NCBI RefSeq assembly: GCF_014697585.1
Contig: NZ_JACJSB010000009.1
Coordinates: forward strand, 62,001-126,000
Direction: 5' to 3'
Length of the DNA stretch: 64,000 nt
From: Dolichospermum sp. FACHB-1091
GTDB taxonomy: Bacteria > Cyanobacteriota > Cyanobacteriia > Cyanobacteriales > Nostocaceae
Shown here piece after piece: positions 8,230-16,859 of the stretch (within the stretch, counting starts at the first letter, position 1; each line of letters opens with the position of its first letter). The position numbers and the translations under genes were made by a program. Below the pieces are notes generated by a model. The model ran no database searches. It was not told where the DNA came from and saw nothing but the letters and a program-made list of their open reading frames with translations.

Positions 8230-8910
8230 CTATGGAGAATCTCCCGGAGAGGTTGTTTCGCTCTGGGCTGATTTTAACCGGTTGTGTTGTGTGACAAATG
8301 TGGTAGTATTAAATACTGTCATTAAACCTGCTAATCCTACAGGTAAATCTGCTTGCTTCATCTGCACAGTTACCTTCATATTAGAATCCAGACTTGAAAA
8401 TGTCTTACTATCCTCCGAACGCCCAGCGGAAGGAGACAAGCGAGCCTTAAATCCTTTTAATTCTCCAAGTTCGCTATTCTTAGCTTTCTCCTCCACAGAT
8501 TTAACACCATTCTCCAGAGCTCCCTTTTGTCCAGCTGCATCGCTTTTGTATTCAATTTCTGAAAAAAGGCGAATGTTAAAATCAAAATCTGCTTGCTCAA
8601 TTTGTAGCAGTGGTAGTGGAATTAGAGATAAAAGTGGAACTTGAACGCGGAAATAGTCATCTTCCCCCGTCTTAGGGTTAGCCTGGGTATACCAGAATGT
8701 CACCATTTTCAGGCGGCCGAATGGTTTTCCAGTCTGTGGATCTATGGCAATATTGGGAGTATGTTCATCAGATACTTGTTCCATGCCATACTCAAGCATA
8801 AACTCAACAAAACGTTGGGATGCAGTGAAATCGGCCTCAATTGTGGCGATGAGAGGTGCAGCAATCAAATCTCGAAAATCAATCAGCTTATCGTCTTCTA
8901 CAGTAGTCAT
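8230..8910 (-). CDS. DUF2589-like protein (short paralogue)
   Basis: This cytoplasmic protein of unknown function has 226 aa. An N-terminal helical segment (FRDLIAAPLIATIEADF) is followed by a beta-rich core with PLLSLIPLPLLQIEQADFDF (about residues 90-115). A C-terminal segment reads QADLPVGLAGLMTVFN. All three motifs recur in the larger protein at 10112-11080 as FSSLIGGPLSAAIDAQ, PLLTIVPIPYLAIDEVDIQF and QDDMPAGLAKVLNILE. This matches what I remember of DUF2589 proteins. A charged linker (about 130-170) has no clear fold. No good Shine-Dalgarno is visible. It lies 57 bp after the middle gene of the cassette. Confidence 0.7.
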   Translation of the reverse strand: MTTVEDDKLIDFRDLIAAPLIATIEADFTASQRFVEFMLEYGMEQVSDEHTPNIAIDPQTGKPFGRLKMVTFWYTQANPKTGEDDYFRVQVPLLSLIPLPLLQIEQADFDFNIRLFSEIEYKSDAAGQKGALENGVKSVEEKAKNSELGELKGFKARLSPSAGRSEDSKTFSSLDSNMKVTVQMKQADLPVGLAGLMTVFNTTTFVTQHNRLKSAQSETTSPGDSP

Positions 8911-8967
8911 AATTAATTTACGTGAAAAAATTTTAAATTTCTGGTTAAATTCATCCTGCCCTTAGTT

Positions 8968-9885
8968 CTACTCTTGGACTTTCTGCAAGCTTTGGCTTGT
9001 TTCAGCTATCATCCATCTGTAGTTATCTAATTGTGCGCTAATTCTCACTGAGGAAATCATTTCCTGGGGTATTTCTTTTAATTCATCTGGGTTGACAATG
9101 ATATTAGCATTAGAACCTCCTGGCATTAATGTAATTAATTCTTTAGCATCTTGTTTACTAACAACAGTGTTAGCAACTTCATTAAATAATCTCCTTAGAC
9201 GATCTCTGATCTCTTCTGGATCTCTATTAAATACCTCCTGTGTTTCTTCTAGCAAGTCTTGAATGTCTTCATGTCCTATTACACCATCTTCAAGTTTATC
9301 TGCAATAATCTCCTTGATATCGGCTTCCGTAACACGACTACTCCGTAAATAAATGTTTTTGGCTCGTTCAAAAAGAGATTGAGAAATATTTCTTTGCAGG
9401 AATTTGGCAAATTTTTGATCACGAATATTTGCTTTAACTGATTGCCAAAAATTGAGTAAATCATTCCTCCTTTTTTCTAAACTAGACATTGATGATTCTA
9501 CTTGTGGTGGTGACACTAAGGGTACTACTTCACTAAGTCCAGTTGCAGTTTCTGGTGTGCGGTTAGTTATACCCAATTCGTCCATAAATTTTGTGATACC
9601 CTCGATGACCAGCTTAACTGCTTTACGGGCAATGTCATCACAATTTTCCCGCGTTTCTTCAACATCAAGAGTAGAACTATCCTCTAAAGATTTAACCGCA
9701 AACTTTAGGTCAAGTTCAATTTTTTGTAACGTCCCAACCGGGACTTGAAAATTACTCAGCGTATTATCTTTCCCATCCTCAAATTTTTTGTATTTATGGC
9801 TCAGTTGACTTGAGTATTCATTGGCTAAGTCTTGAGCCCTTGTCAAATCATTAAGAATTGAACTTACAAGTTGGCTAAGTAACAT
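8968..9885 (-). CDS. Helical protein with DUF2589-like N-terminus, unknown function
   Basis: About 305 aa from the ATG at 9885, which is preceded by AAAGGA. A longer frame opens at 9960 but has a poorer ribosome site and no family-like sequence. The N-terminus (LSQLVSSILNDLTRAQDLAN, then FQVPVGTLQKIELDLKFAVK) has the same order of motifs as its two neighbours: helix, VP-x-L-x-x-I-E strand. The rest is strongly helical and charged, with long predicted coiled-coil stretches (about 130-260). There is no signal peptide and no catalytic motif that I recognise. It sits between the two clearer DUF2589-type genes on the same strand, which suggests one complex. Confidence 0.6.
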   Translation of the reverse strand: MLLSQLVSSILNDLTRAQDLANEYSSQLSHKYKKFEDGKDNTLSNFQVPVGTLQKIELDLKFAVKSLEDSSTLDVEETRENCDDIARKAVKLVIEGITKFMDELGITNRTPETATGLSEVVPLVSPPQVESSMSSLEKRRNDLLNFWQSVKANIRDQKFAKFLQRNISQSLFERAKNIYLRSSRVTEADIKEIIADKLEDGVIGHEDIQDLLEETQEVFNRDPEEIRDRLRRLFNEVANTVVSKQDAKELITLMPGGSNANIIVNPDELKEIPQEMISSVRISAQLDNYRWMIAETSQSLQKVQE

Positions 9886-10111
9886 AACATTTAATCCTTT
9901 GATCCTAGCAATTTTAAAAACTTTCCCTCTGATACACCCATCTGCTTGCGCCAGTAGCATAAGTGATTAAAATATTCCTACAAGCACTAAGCAGAAGAAT
10001 GGAGCTTCCATTCTTCTACTTAGGGGGTAATTTGTGCTAAATCTATTAGAATTTTGACAATGTTAACAAAATGACCGGAATTGGAAGATCCAGTAGATGA
10101 GGCTTTATCTC

Positions 10112-11080
10112 TTAACTTCCTGGTGCTGCTGGTGCTGCTGGTGCTGCTGCTGGTGCTGCTGATGCTGGTTGTGCTGGGATAACTACAGTAATGGTTTTTG
10201 AAGCTTGGGGATCAGCACATTCCACTTTGCATTTAATTTTTGCTGCGTCTATTTCTTTTTGATTGTTGCTAGTAGGGGTATATTTTAACGTAAACTCAAC
10301 AGTACCATTTTCATCTGTCTTAGAGGCGGATGGTCTTGATAACCGAGTTTCACTGCCATTAACAAATGTAATATTAATATCCTTGCCGACAACACGTAAA
10401 CCTTTATCATCGAACAAGGTCGCTGTAATATCAACTGTTTCGTCTTGTGCCCCAGACTTAATAACTATGACATCTGGTGATACTTGTATACTTGGCTTAG
10501 TTGATGTTGGTGTGATGCTACCTTCTAAGATGTTGAGAACTTTTGCCAGCCCTGCAGGCATATCATCTTGACCCGCATGGATTTTAAGATCCATCGTGTA
10601 CTCAACAGAGTATTTGGATTCCTGTGTGGCTTTAGAATCCTTTTTACTGGAATAACTAGCGTTGAATTCAGTTGAGCCTTTGACAAACCAACCTCCAAAG
10701 CTGGCCGATGTTTTATTGCCAACACTAGTCTCCGAGGAACTATTATCCTCCTGGTATGTGGATGCTTCAGCCTTTATGTTGGCTTTAAATTGAATATCTA
10801 CTTCATCTATTGCTAAATAAGGAATAGGAACAATGGTTAGCAAAGGAACCATCAGTTTAGCTTCTTTTCCGTCAACATAGTAGACAAATTCTACTTGAAT
10901 AGGACGACGTTGATCAGCAGGTCCTGTTAACCCCACATTCTGAATAAAATCTACTGTCGCACCTGCCGCTTTAACCTGTGCGTCAATTGCTGCGCTTAAG
11001 GGTCCGCCAATCAAGGAAGAAAATGGAATACCTTGGAGGGCACTAGTTGCTGTGGTTGAAGGAGTCGTATCAATTGCCAT
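10112..11080 (-). CDS. DUF2589-like protein with C-terminal Ig-like domain
   Basis: 322 aa and the first gene of the minus-strand cassette; start ATG 11080 has an AGG-type site upstream. Residues about 18-185 are DUF2589-like (FSSLIGGPLSAAIDAQ, PLLTIVPIPYLAIDEVDIQF, QDDMPAGLAKVLNILE). Residues about 198-300 resemble a bacterial Ig-like domain of the Big_1 type (VDITATLFDDKGLRV, then DENGTVEFTLKY). The tail is Ala-Pro rich and encoded by GCTGGTGCT-type triplet repeats. Ig-like domains are usually extracellular, yet there is no signal peptide, which is odd. Biological role unknown. Confidence 0.7.
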   Translation of the reverse strand: MAIDTTPSTTATSALQGIPFSSLIGGPLSAAIDAQVKAAGATVDFIQNVGLTGPADQRRPIQVEFVYYVDGKEAKLMVPLLTIVPIPYLAIDEVDIQFKANIKAEASTYQEDNSSSETSVGNKTSASFGGWFVKGSTEFNASYSSKKDSKATQESKYSVEYTMDLKIHAGQDDMPAGLAKVLNILEGSITPTSTKPSIQVSPDVIVIKSGAQDETVDITATLFDDKGLRVVGKDINITFVNGSETRLSRPSASKTDENGTVEFTLKYTPTSNNQKEIDAAKIKCKVECADPQASKTITVVIPAQPASAAPAAAPAAPAAPGS

Positions 11081-11569
11081 TGTATTTACCTGTGGATACA
11101 GTTGATTATTCTATCTAGCAATAACATTATAACACTATAATTACTTACTTTTTTTTAGTCAATACTTTAGGCTACTGATTTTTTTATTTTTTTAAAACTA
11201 ACATTTTGCGTAATATATTGAGTATTACTTAGTATAAGTAGCGCGTTTTCATTCTTTAAAATTTAGCAGAAGAAAGAGCAAAAGTTTTACTAACCTATCT
11301 TCCGCACCCTCAACTGTCACAGTCGGTTTTTACTGTTTTTCACGAGAGAGTCAGGCTGTATTATATACATAGTATCCATGAATTAACGGATATAGGATGC
11401 AGAGAAGGCATAATTTGTATCTAAAAAATCAGGAAAATTAAGTTATAATACTATGTGATAACCAGGGGTAGGGATTTTCACTACTCATAACAACTCCTAA
11501 GATGTAATTTAGATGTAATTTAATAGTTGAGTTATTACCCATTACCCATTACCCATTACCCCTTATCCA
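11081..11569. other. Intergenic region before the cassette, with heptamer array
   Basis: This 489-bp AT-rich gap lies between the first gene of the DUF2589-like cassette and the 3' end of cysW. It must contain the promoter of the cassette near 11081-11250, but no site is clear. Direct repeats GATGTAATTTA lie near 11502-11524. Four ATTACCC heptamers occupy 11534-11561 and reach the cysW stop. No gene is seen. Confidence 0.5.
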
Positions 11570-11572
11570 TTA
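11534..11572. repeat. STRR heptamer array at the cysW stop
   Basis: Four ATTACCC units plus a degenerate one run into the cysW stop codon. On the coding strand the array reads GGGTAAT, so the TAA stop is in sequence continuous with the repeat. Confidence 0.8.
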
Positions 11573-12409
11573 TTCAACTTCTTTAATACGGGTTTTTCTT
11601 TCCAGAATTTCCTTGAGTATCAAAGTAACAACCGCCAAAAATGCTAAAATTACAGCAGCAGAAAAAGCCGCTTCGGTTTCATATTGTTTGTAAGCGTCTT
11701 CCACAAATAATGGTAAACTCTGGGTTGTATTAGCAATGTTACCAGAGACTACAGAAACTGCACCAAATTCGCCCATTGCTCTAGCATTTGTTAAGATTAA
11801 ACCGTAGAGTAAACCCCAACGAATACTGGGTAAAGTGACTCGCCAAAAAATTTGCCAATCATTTGCACCTAAGGTTCTGGCGGCTTCTTCTTGGTCTTTA
11901 CCAAATTCCTCTAAAATAGGAATTACTTCCCTAGCAACAAAAGGCATACTTACAAAAGCCGTAGCCATTACCATTCCGGGAAAAGCAAAGATGATTTTAA
12001 TATCTAATGCTTCTAACCAAGGTCCAAACCAACCCTGTTTCCCGTACAATAAAACTATCATTAAACCGGCGACAACTGGGGAAATAGAAAAGGGTAGGTC
12101 AATTATACTGAGAACTATAGCACGTCCTGGGAATTTGTGCCGAGCGATCGCCCATGCCGCACATAAACCGAAAACTGCATTTAGAGGAATAGAAATTACA
12201 GCTAATAATAAAGTTAACCAAGCTGCGTGGAGAAATTCCGGTTTTGTCAGGTTGGATAAAAATGGTCCAGATCCCTTTTTGAAGGCTTCAAAAAAAACAT
12301 TAATAGCGGGAATATATTGAACCAAAAATAAGTAGGAAATCGCTACACCAATTAAAATTGTTGGTACCCAACTTTGTTTTTTTCCCTGTTTAACTTTATC
12401 TATTGTCAT
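11570..12409 (-). CDS. cysW: Sulfate ABC transporter permease CysW
   Basis: This is the second inner-membrane permease of the sulfate/thiosulfate importer. At 279 aa it has about six membrane helices and the binding-protein-dependent permease loop [21 protein letters not shown] (about residues 185-205), which contacts the ATPase. [12 protein letters not shown] is typical of CysW. Its start overlaps the end of cysT by 14 bp, so the two are translationally coupled. The operon order is sbpA-cysT-cysW; no cysA follows within the window, so the ATPase must be encoded elsewhere. Confidence 0.93.
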   Translation of the reverse strand: MTIDKVKQGKKQSWVPTILIGVAISYLFLVQYIPAINVFFEAFKKGSGPFLSNLTKPEFLHAAWLTLLLAVISIPLNAVFGLCAAWAIARHKFPGRAIVLSIIDLPFSISPVVAGLMIVLLYGKQGWFGPWLEALDIKIIFAFPGMVMATAFVSMPFVAREVIPILEEFGKDQEEAARTLGANDWQIFWRVTLPSIRWGLLYGLILTNARAMGEFGAVSVVSGNIANTTQSLPLFVEDAYKQYETEAAFSAAVILAFLAVVTLILKEILERKTRIKEVE

Positions 12410-13259
12410 ATCTTCTTGCCCAAGCTTGTAAGAAATTAATTGCTAATAACAAAACCAAAGAAATTCCTAATAAAACCACACCAATTACAGTTGCACCAGA
12501 ATAGTCATATTGTTCCAAACGTTGAAAAATTAACACAGGTGCAATCAAATCTTGATAGGGTGTGTTAGAAGAAATAATTACTGTTGAACCGTATTCCCCA
12601 ACTGCACGGGAAAAACCCAAAGCGACACCAGTTAAAATTGTCGGTAATAAGGGAGGTAAAATTACTTTCCAGAAAGTTTGCCATTGAGAAGCACCTAAAC
12701 TCCAAGCCGCTTCTTCAATTTCTGCTTCCATTTCCTGAAGCACAGGTTGTACAGTCCGCACCACAAATGGTAAGGATATAAATATCATAGCTACTCCCAC
12801 ACCCAAACGGGTAAAGGATACTTTAATGCCCATTGGTGCTAACAGTGAACCCAACCAGCCATTATCACTATAAACTGTTGCCAGTGTTAAACCTGCTACG
12901 GATGTTGGTAATGCAAAAGGTAAATCTACTGTAGCATCAATAATCCGTTTAAAAGGAAAATCGTACCGCACTAATACCCAAGCAATCAAAGTTCCAAACA
13001 CGCCATTAAGTAAAGCAGCTAATAAAGACGTAACAAAAGTTACATTATAAGTAGCCAATGCTAAGTCACTAGTGGCAATTTCCCAAAACTTCGCCGGTGA
13101 CTCTGTACTGGCCTTGAGAAACATGGCGACAATGGGAATAAATAACATGATAGTTAAATATCCTAAAGTAATTCGCCAAGTCCAGGGAAGATGAATTAAA
13201 TTTTTTAAAAACACCTTCCCAGGTTGAATATTGGTTGTTACACCAGAAGATAGGTTCAT
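12396..13259 (-). CDS. cysT: Sulfate ABC transporter permease CysT
   Basis: This first permease of the sulfate importer (CysU/CysT) has 287 aa and six membrane helices. The ATPase-contact loop is at about residues 180-205 ([19 protein letters not shown]), followed by [16 protein letters not shown], the CysT hallmark. It begins 10 bp after the sbpA stop without its own Shine-Dalgarno and overlaps cysW, which indicates one transcript and coupled translation. Confidence 0.93.
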   Translation of the reverse strand: MNLSSGVTTNIQPGKVFLKNLIHLPWTWRITLGYLTIMLFIPIVAMFLKASTESPAKFWEIATSDLALATYNVTFVTSLLAALLNGVFGTLIAWVLVRYDFPFKRIIDATVDLPFALPTSVAGLTLATVYSDNGWLGSLLAPMGIKVSFTRLGVGVAMIFISLPFVVRTVQPVLQEMEAEIEEAAWSLGASQWQTFWKVILPPLLPTILTGVALGFSRAVGEYGSTVIISSNTPYQDLIAPVLIFQRLEQYDYSGATVIGVVLLGISLVLLLAINFLQAWARRYDNR

Positions 13260-13269
13260 AACTCAAAAA

Positions 13270-14364
13270 TTACCGTTTATTCTTAGCTTGAATTTTATCA
13301 AAAATTGCTCCTTCAGCAAAGAATTTTTTCTGAATGGCTTCCCAGCCACCTAATTCTTGAACTGTACTCAAAGTTTTTATTGGTGGATATTTGTCCGCAA
13401 ACTCCTTATTTTTAGCCACTGTTTCATTTACAGGACGAAATCCCACTTTCGCAAATTCCTGTTGTGCTTCGGGAGTAAACAAGTATTTAACAAAAGCTTC
13501 CGCTACTTGACGATTATCATGTTTATCAACATTTTTATCAACAATAGCAACGGGATTATCAATGGAAATATTCACATCAGGAAGAATATAATTAGTTTTT
13601 TCACCCTTGTCTTGGGCTAAAACAATTTCATTCTCATAATTGATTAAAGCATCACCTTGGCCTTGTTTAAAAAATGCGTCTGTAGCTTCACGAGCATCTT
13701 TGGTTAAGACGGGGACATTTTTATAAACTTTAGTCACAAACTCCGTTGCTTTTGCTTCGTCTCCACCTGTTTTAATTACTGAATTCCAAAGTGCTAAAAA
13801 ATTCCACCGCGCTACCCCAGAAGTTTTAGGATCTGCGGTAATTAATTTAACATCATCTCTCGCTAAATCAGCCCAGTTATTGATAGCTTTGGGATTACCT
13901 TCACGAGTTACTAAAGCTGCAACAGATTTAGTCACAATACCGTCATTAGGAAATTCTTTTTCCCACCCAGGCTGAATTAGTCCCGCTTTTTCAATTTTTT
14001 GCGTATCTAAAGCTAGTGCTAGATGAACAATATCTGCTTCTAAACCATCAACTACAGCCCTAGTTTGCGAACCAGAACCACCGTAGCTTTGCTTAAAAAC
14101 CACAGTTTGATTATGTTCTTTTTGCCATTTTTCCACAAATTTGGGAATAATTGCCTCATGAGCAGCTTTAGTAACAGCAAATGATACAATGGTTAGTTCT
14201 ACATTGCCTTTTTTATTTGCTGAATTACTGCTTTTTATCCCAGAGCAAGCAGCGAGAGATACACTCAATACAGTTCCTACTAAAAAAAGTGATACAAAGC
14301 CTTTGAGGGAATTTGCTCTCCAGGTCTGTTGCTGTATTTTTAGTAATTTATGCCACAAATTCAT
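13270..14364 (-). CDS. sbpA: Sulfate-binding lipoprotein SbpA
   Basis: This substrate-binding subunit captures sulfate in the periplasm. At 364 aa it has an N-terminal lipoprotein signal, with the lipobox SLAAC giving Cys40 as the lipid-anchored residue. The sulfate-binding family signature YGGSGSQTRAV is present at about residues 99-109, with HLALALDTQKIEKAG after it. A strong Shine-Dalgarno (AAAGGAG) lies 8 bp before the start. It is the first gene of sbpA-cysT-cysW. A second binding protein without lipobox is encoded divergently at 14848. Confidence 0.93.
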   Translation of the reverse strand: MNLWHKLLKIQQQTWRANSLKGFVSLFLVGTVLSVSLAACSGIKSSNSANKKGNVELTIVSFAVTKAAHEAIIPKFVEKWQKEHNQTVVFKQSYGGSGSQTRAVVDGLEADIVHLALALDTQKIEKAGLIQPGWEKEFPNDGIVTKSVAALVTREGNPKAINNWADLARDDVKLITADPKTSGVARWNFLALWNSVIKTGGDEAKATEFVTKVYKNVPVLTKDAREATDAFFKQGQGDALINYENEIVLAQDKGEKTNYILPDVNISIDNPVAIVDKNVDKHDNRQVAEAFVKYLFTPEAQQEFAKVGFRPVNETVAKNKEFADKYPPIKTLSTVQELGGWEAIQKKFFAEGAIFDKIQAKNKR

Positions 14365-14847
14365 CTTTTCTCCTTTAATCTCTTTGAATTTTGCTAAATC
14401 GTAAGATTTTAATTACAAGCCCTTTGCAGGTACTTAGTAATAAATACCAGGTAAAACTGCATATTGACGATAGGGAATAGGGAGATTTTAGCAGTATGTG
14501 GGACAAATGACAACCTCTTTAATTTTCATGTATTAATTTCTGATCATCTTTATTTTAATCTATTAATCATAATTACTTAATAAGTTTTTATTTTAAGCAC
14601 TTAAAACTAATAAATATTTTACAATACATCCTGGTGAAATACTTACCAAATAAGATTTTTAAGCAATTTAATTATTAAAAAATAATTGCAATATATAATA
14701 CATACAATATCCGATAGGAAAATGATTATTTTTAAGTGGAAAAACTATTGATTTTATTTATTGTATCTGGTATGCTTTTTCTGACCAATAAATACGATAC
14801 TCCTGTCGGAATATCGCAGATTATATTAATACGCAGTTAAGGACACC
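14365..14847. promoter_or_regulatory. Divergent promoter region of the two sulfate-binding genes
   Basis: This 483-bp, very AT-rich gap separates sbpA on the minus strand from a second sulfate-binding gene on the plus strand. It should carry both promoters, plausibly responsive to sulfur supply. I could not identify a specific operator. No gene is seen. Confidence 0.5.
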
Positions 14848-15912
14848 ATGACAAATAATTCTGTAACAACAAAGCCATTATTTCCCGCTTTATTCTTAGC
14901 AACTGGTTTAAGTATCAGTACAATTTTACCTGTATTCGCAAATACAACCCAGAAAACGCAAATAATTAGTCAAAGTGGTAAAAAAATAGAAATTACCTTA
15001 GTCACCTATGCTGTTACCAAGGCTGCTTACTCGAAAATTATTCCCGACTTTGTAGCAAAATGGAAAAGAGAAAAAGGCCAAGATGTGATCATTCGTGAAA
15101 GTTACGGTGGTTCTGGTTCTCAAACCCGCGCTGTCATTGATGGTTTAGGTGCAGATGTGGTAGCATTGGCATTGGCTGGGGACATTAAAAAAATCGAAAA
15201 AGCCGGTTTAATTCAACCAGGTTGGGAAAAGGAAGCTCCAAATAATTCCATTGTTACTCGTTCAGTAGTAGCTTTGGAAACTCGTAACGGTAATCCAAAA
15301 AAAATCAATACTTGGAGTGATTTAACCAAACCTGATGTTAAAATTGTCACTGCAAATCCAAAAACATCTGGTGGTGCTAAATGGAACTTTCTAGCTTTAT
15401 GGGGTGCTGTGGTGAAAAATGGCGGAAATGAAAGCCAGGCTTTGAAATTTGTTACTAATGTCTTTAAAAATGTAGTTGTATTACCCAAAGATGCACGAGA
15501 ATCTAGTGATGCTTTTTACAAAAAAGGTCAGGGTGATGTATTATTAAACTATGAAAATGAAGTCATTTTAGCTGCACAACAGGGAAAAACAGATACAACT
15601 TACACAATTCCCCCAGTAAATATTTCTATAGACGCACCTGTCGCAGTTGTGGATAAAAATGTGGATAAACATGGAAATCGTGAAGTTGCTGAAGCTTTTG
15701 TTAAGTTCTTATTTACTCCTCAAGCACAGAGGGAATTTACTAAAGTTGGTTTTCGTCCAGTTGACCCAACTGTATCCAAAGAAGTACAGAATAAATTTCC
15801 TAAGATAGTCAAACTATATACTATAGATAGTCTAGGGGGTTGGAATGGTGTCCAGAAGAAGTTCTTTGAGGATGGTGCTATCTTTGACAAAATTCAAAGC
15901 GGACGACGCTAA
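14848..15912 (+). CDS. Second sulfate ABC transporter substrate-binding protein
   Basis: A 354-aa paralogue of SbpA, sharing YGGSGSQTRAV, WNFLALW and the C-terminal GGW-x-x-x-QKKFF-x-x-GAIFDKIQ block. Its N-terminus is a plain Sec signal peptide (cleavage likely after VFANT) with no lipobox cysteine, so it should be soluble in the periplasm rather than lipid-anchored. AAGGA lies about 5 bp before the ATG. It stands alone, divergent from the transporter operon, and probably feeds the same permease. Sulfate versus thiosulfate preference cannot be told. Confidence 0.9.
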   Translation: MTNNSVTTKPLFPALFLATGLSISTILPVFANTTQKTQIISQSGKKIEITLVTYAVTKAAYSKIIPDFVAKWKREKGQDVIIRESYGGSGSQTRAVIDGLGADVVALALAGDIKKIEKAGLIQPGWEKEAPNNSIVTRSVVALETRNGNPKKINTWSDLTKPDVKIVTANPKTSGGAKWNFLALWGAVVKNGGNESQALKFVTNVFKNVVVLPKDARESSDAFYKKGQGDVLLNYENEVILAAQQGKTDTTYTIPPVNISIDAPVAVVDKNVDKHGNREVAEAFVKFLFTPQAQREFTKVGFRPVDPTVSKEVQNKFPKIVKLYTIDSLGGWNGVQKKFFEDGAIFDKIQSGRR

Positions 15913-15951
15913 ATATACCAGATTGTAATTTAATTTAATACCGGAATCAAA

Positions 15952-15983
15952 AAGAGGGGTTGCTGTTTTCGTTTATCCCTCTT
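15952..15983. terminator. Hairpin between convergent genes
   Basis: AAGAGGG and CCCTCTT form a 7-bp stem around an 18-nt loop, between the convergent ends of the sulfate-binding gene and the amidotransferase gene. It could serve both strands; support is weak because no long T tract follows. Confidence 0.35.
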
Positions 15984-16032
15984 CTTGTCTATGTCCTTAA
16001 AATGAGCATTCTTGGCAAATATCCAGTTAAAT

Positions 16033-16806
16033 CTAGATATTTTGTAGTGGTAAACCATCCTCAAATACTAGTAATTCCCCCGGTTGAATGGGTGTCCAAA
16101 CTTCATTATCCGTAAGTGGTGTAGTGACAATCACAGCAACGCGATCGCTTGGTGTAGTCAATTCACTAAAATCTACAGTCATTTCTTCATCAATTAAGTG
16201 AGCGGCCGCAAAGGGTGCTTGTCTAATAATGTAACAAAGTTTAGTGGAACAATGGGTAAAAAAGTGATCTCCGTCTGAGAGTATATAGTTAAAAGATCCA
16301 CAAGCTGCTATTTCCTTGGTAATTGTCTGTAATGTGTGGTAAAGTTCCTTTAGGGGTGGTTGTCCTTGGGGAAAATGCGATCGCAAAGTATTGAGGATTA
16401 AGCAAAACGCTCTTTCGCTGTCAGTAGTACCCACAGGTTGAAAAACACCATTGTTTTCTGGGTAAAAATCTGGTAAATTACCATTATGAGCAAATACCCA
16501 ATATCTTCCCCAAAGTTCTCGACGGAAAGGGTGACAGTTTTCTAGGGCTATTTCCCCTTGAGTAGCCTTGCGAATATGGGCGATAACATGAGTAGAATGA
16601 ATGGGATACTGACGGATAAACTCAGCAATTGGTGAGGCTATAGAAGCTTCAGCATCTACAAAAATCCGACATCCTTTCCCTTCAAAAAAAGCAATTCCCC
16701 AACCGTCGCTATGTTCATCTGTTTTTCCCCCCCGTGCGGAGAATCCTTCAAAGGAAAAGCAAATGTCTGTGGGTACGTTGCAGTTCATTCCTAGAAGTTG
16801 GCACAT
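16033..16806 (-). CDS. Class II glutamine amidotransferase (YafJ/EgtC-like)
   Basis: This N-terminal nucleophile amidohydrolase has 257 aa. Cys2 immediately after the start Met is the expected nucleophile (MCQLLGMNC). GGKTDEHSDGWGIAFFEG (about residues 27-44) and AHIRKATQG, then HPFRRELWGRYWVFAHNGNL, are the glutamine-site motifs. The family hydrolyses glutamine-like amides or acts in ergothioneine-type pathways; the actual substrate here is unknown. It lies 53 bp downstream of the flavin monooxygenase gene on the same strand and may be cotranscribed with it. Confidence 0.85.
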   Translation of the reverse strand: MCQLLGMNCNVPTDICFSFEGFSARGGKTDEHSDGWGIAFFEGKGCRIFVDAEASIASPIAEFIRQYPIHSTHVIAHIRKATQGEIALENCHPFRRELWGRYWVFAHNGNLPDFYPENNGVFQPVGTTDSERAFCLILNTLRSHFPQGQPPLKELYHTLQTITKEIAACGSFNYILSDGDHFFTHCSTKLCYIIRQAPFAAAHLIDEEMTVDFSELTTPSDRVAVIVTTPLTDNEVWTPIQPGELLVFEDGLPLQNI

Positions 16807-16859
16807 TAGCGTTATACTTCTGATTGTAAACTCAAGAATAACATTAAAAAAAATTAAAA

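Noticed and set aside
8198-8965. Plus-strand frames opposite the short DUF2589-like gene
   Set aside because: They overlap a minus-strand gene whose product shares motifs with its neighbour; the plus frames have no motif or ribosome site.
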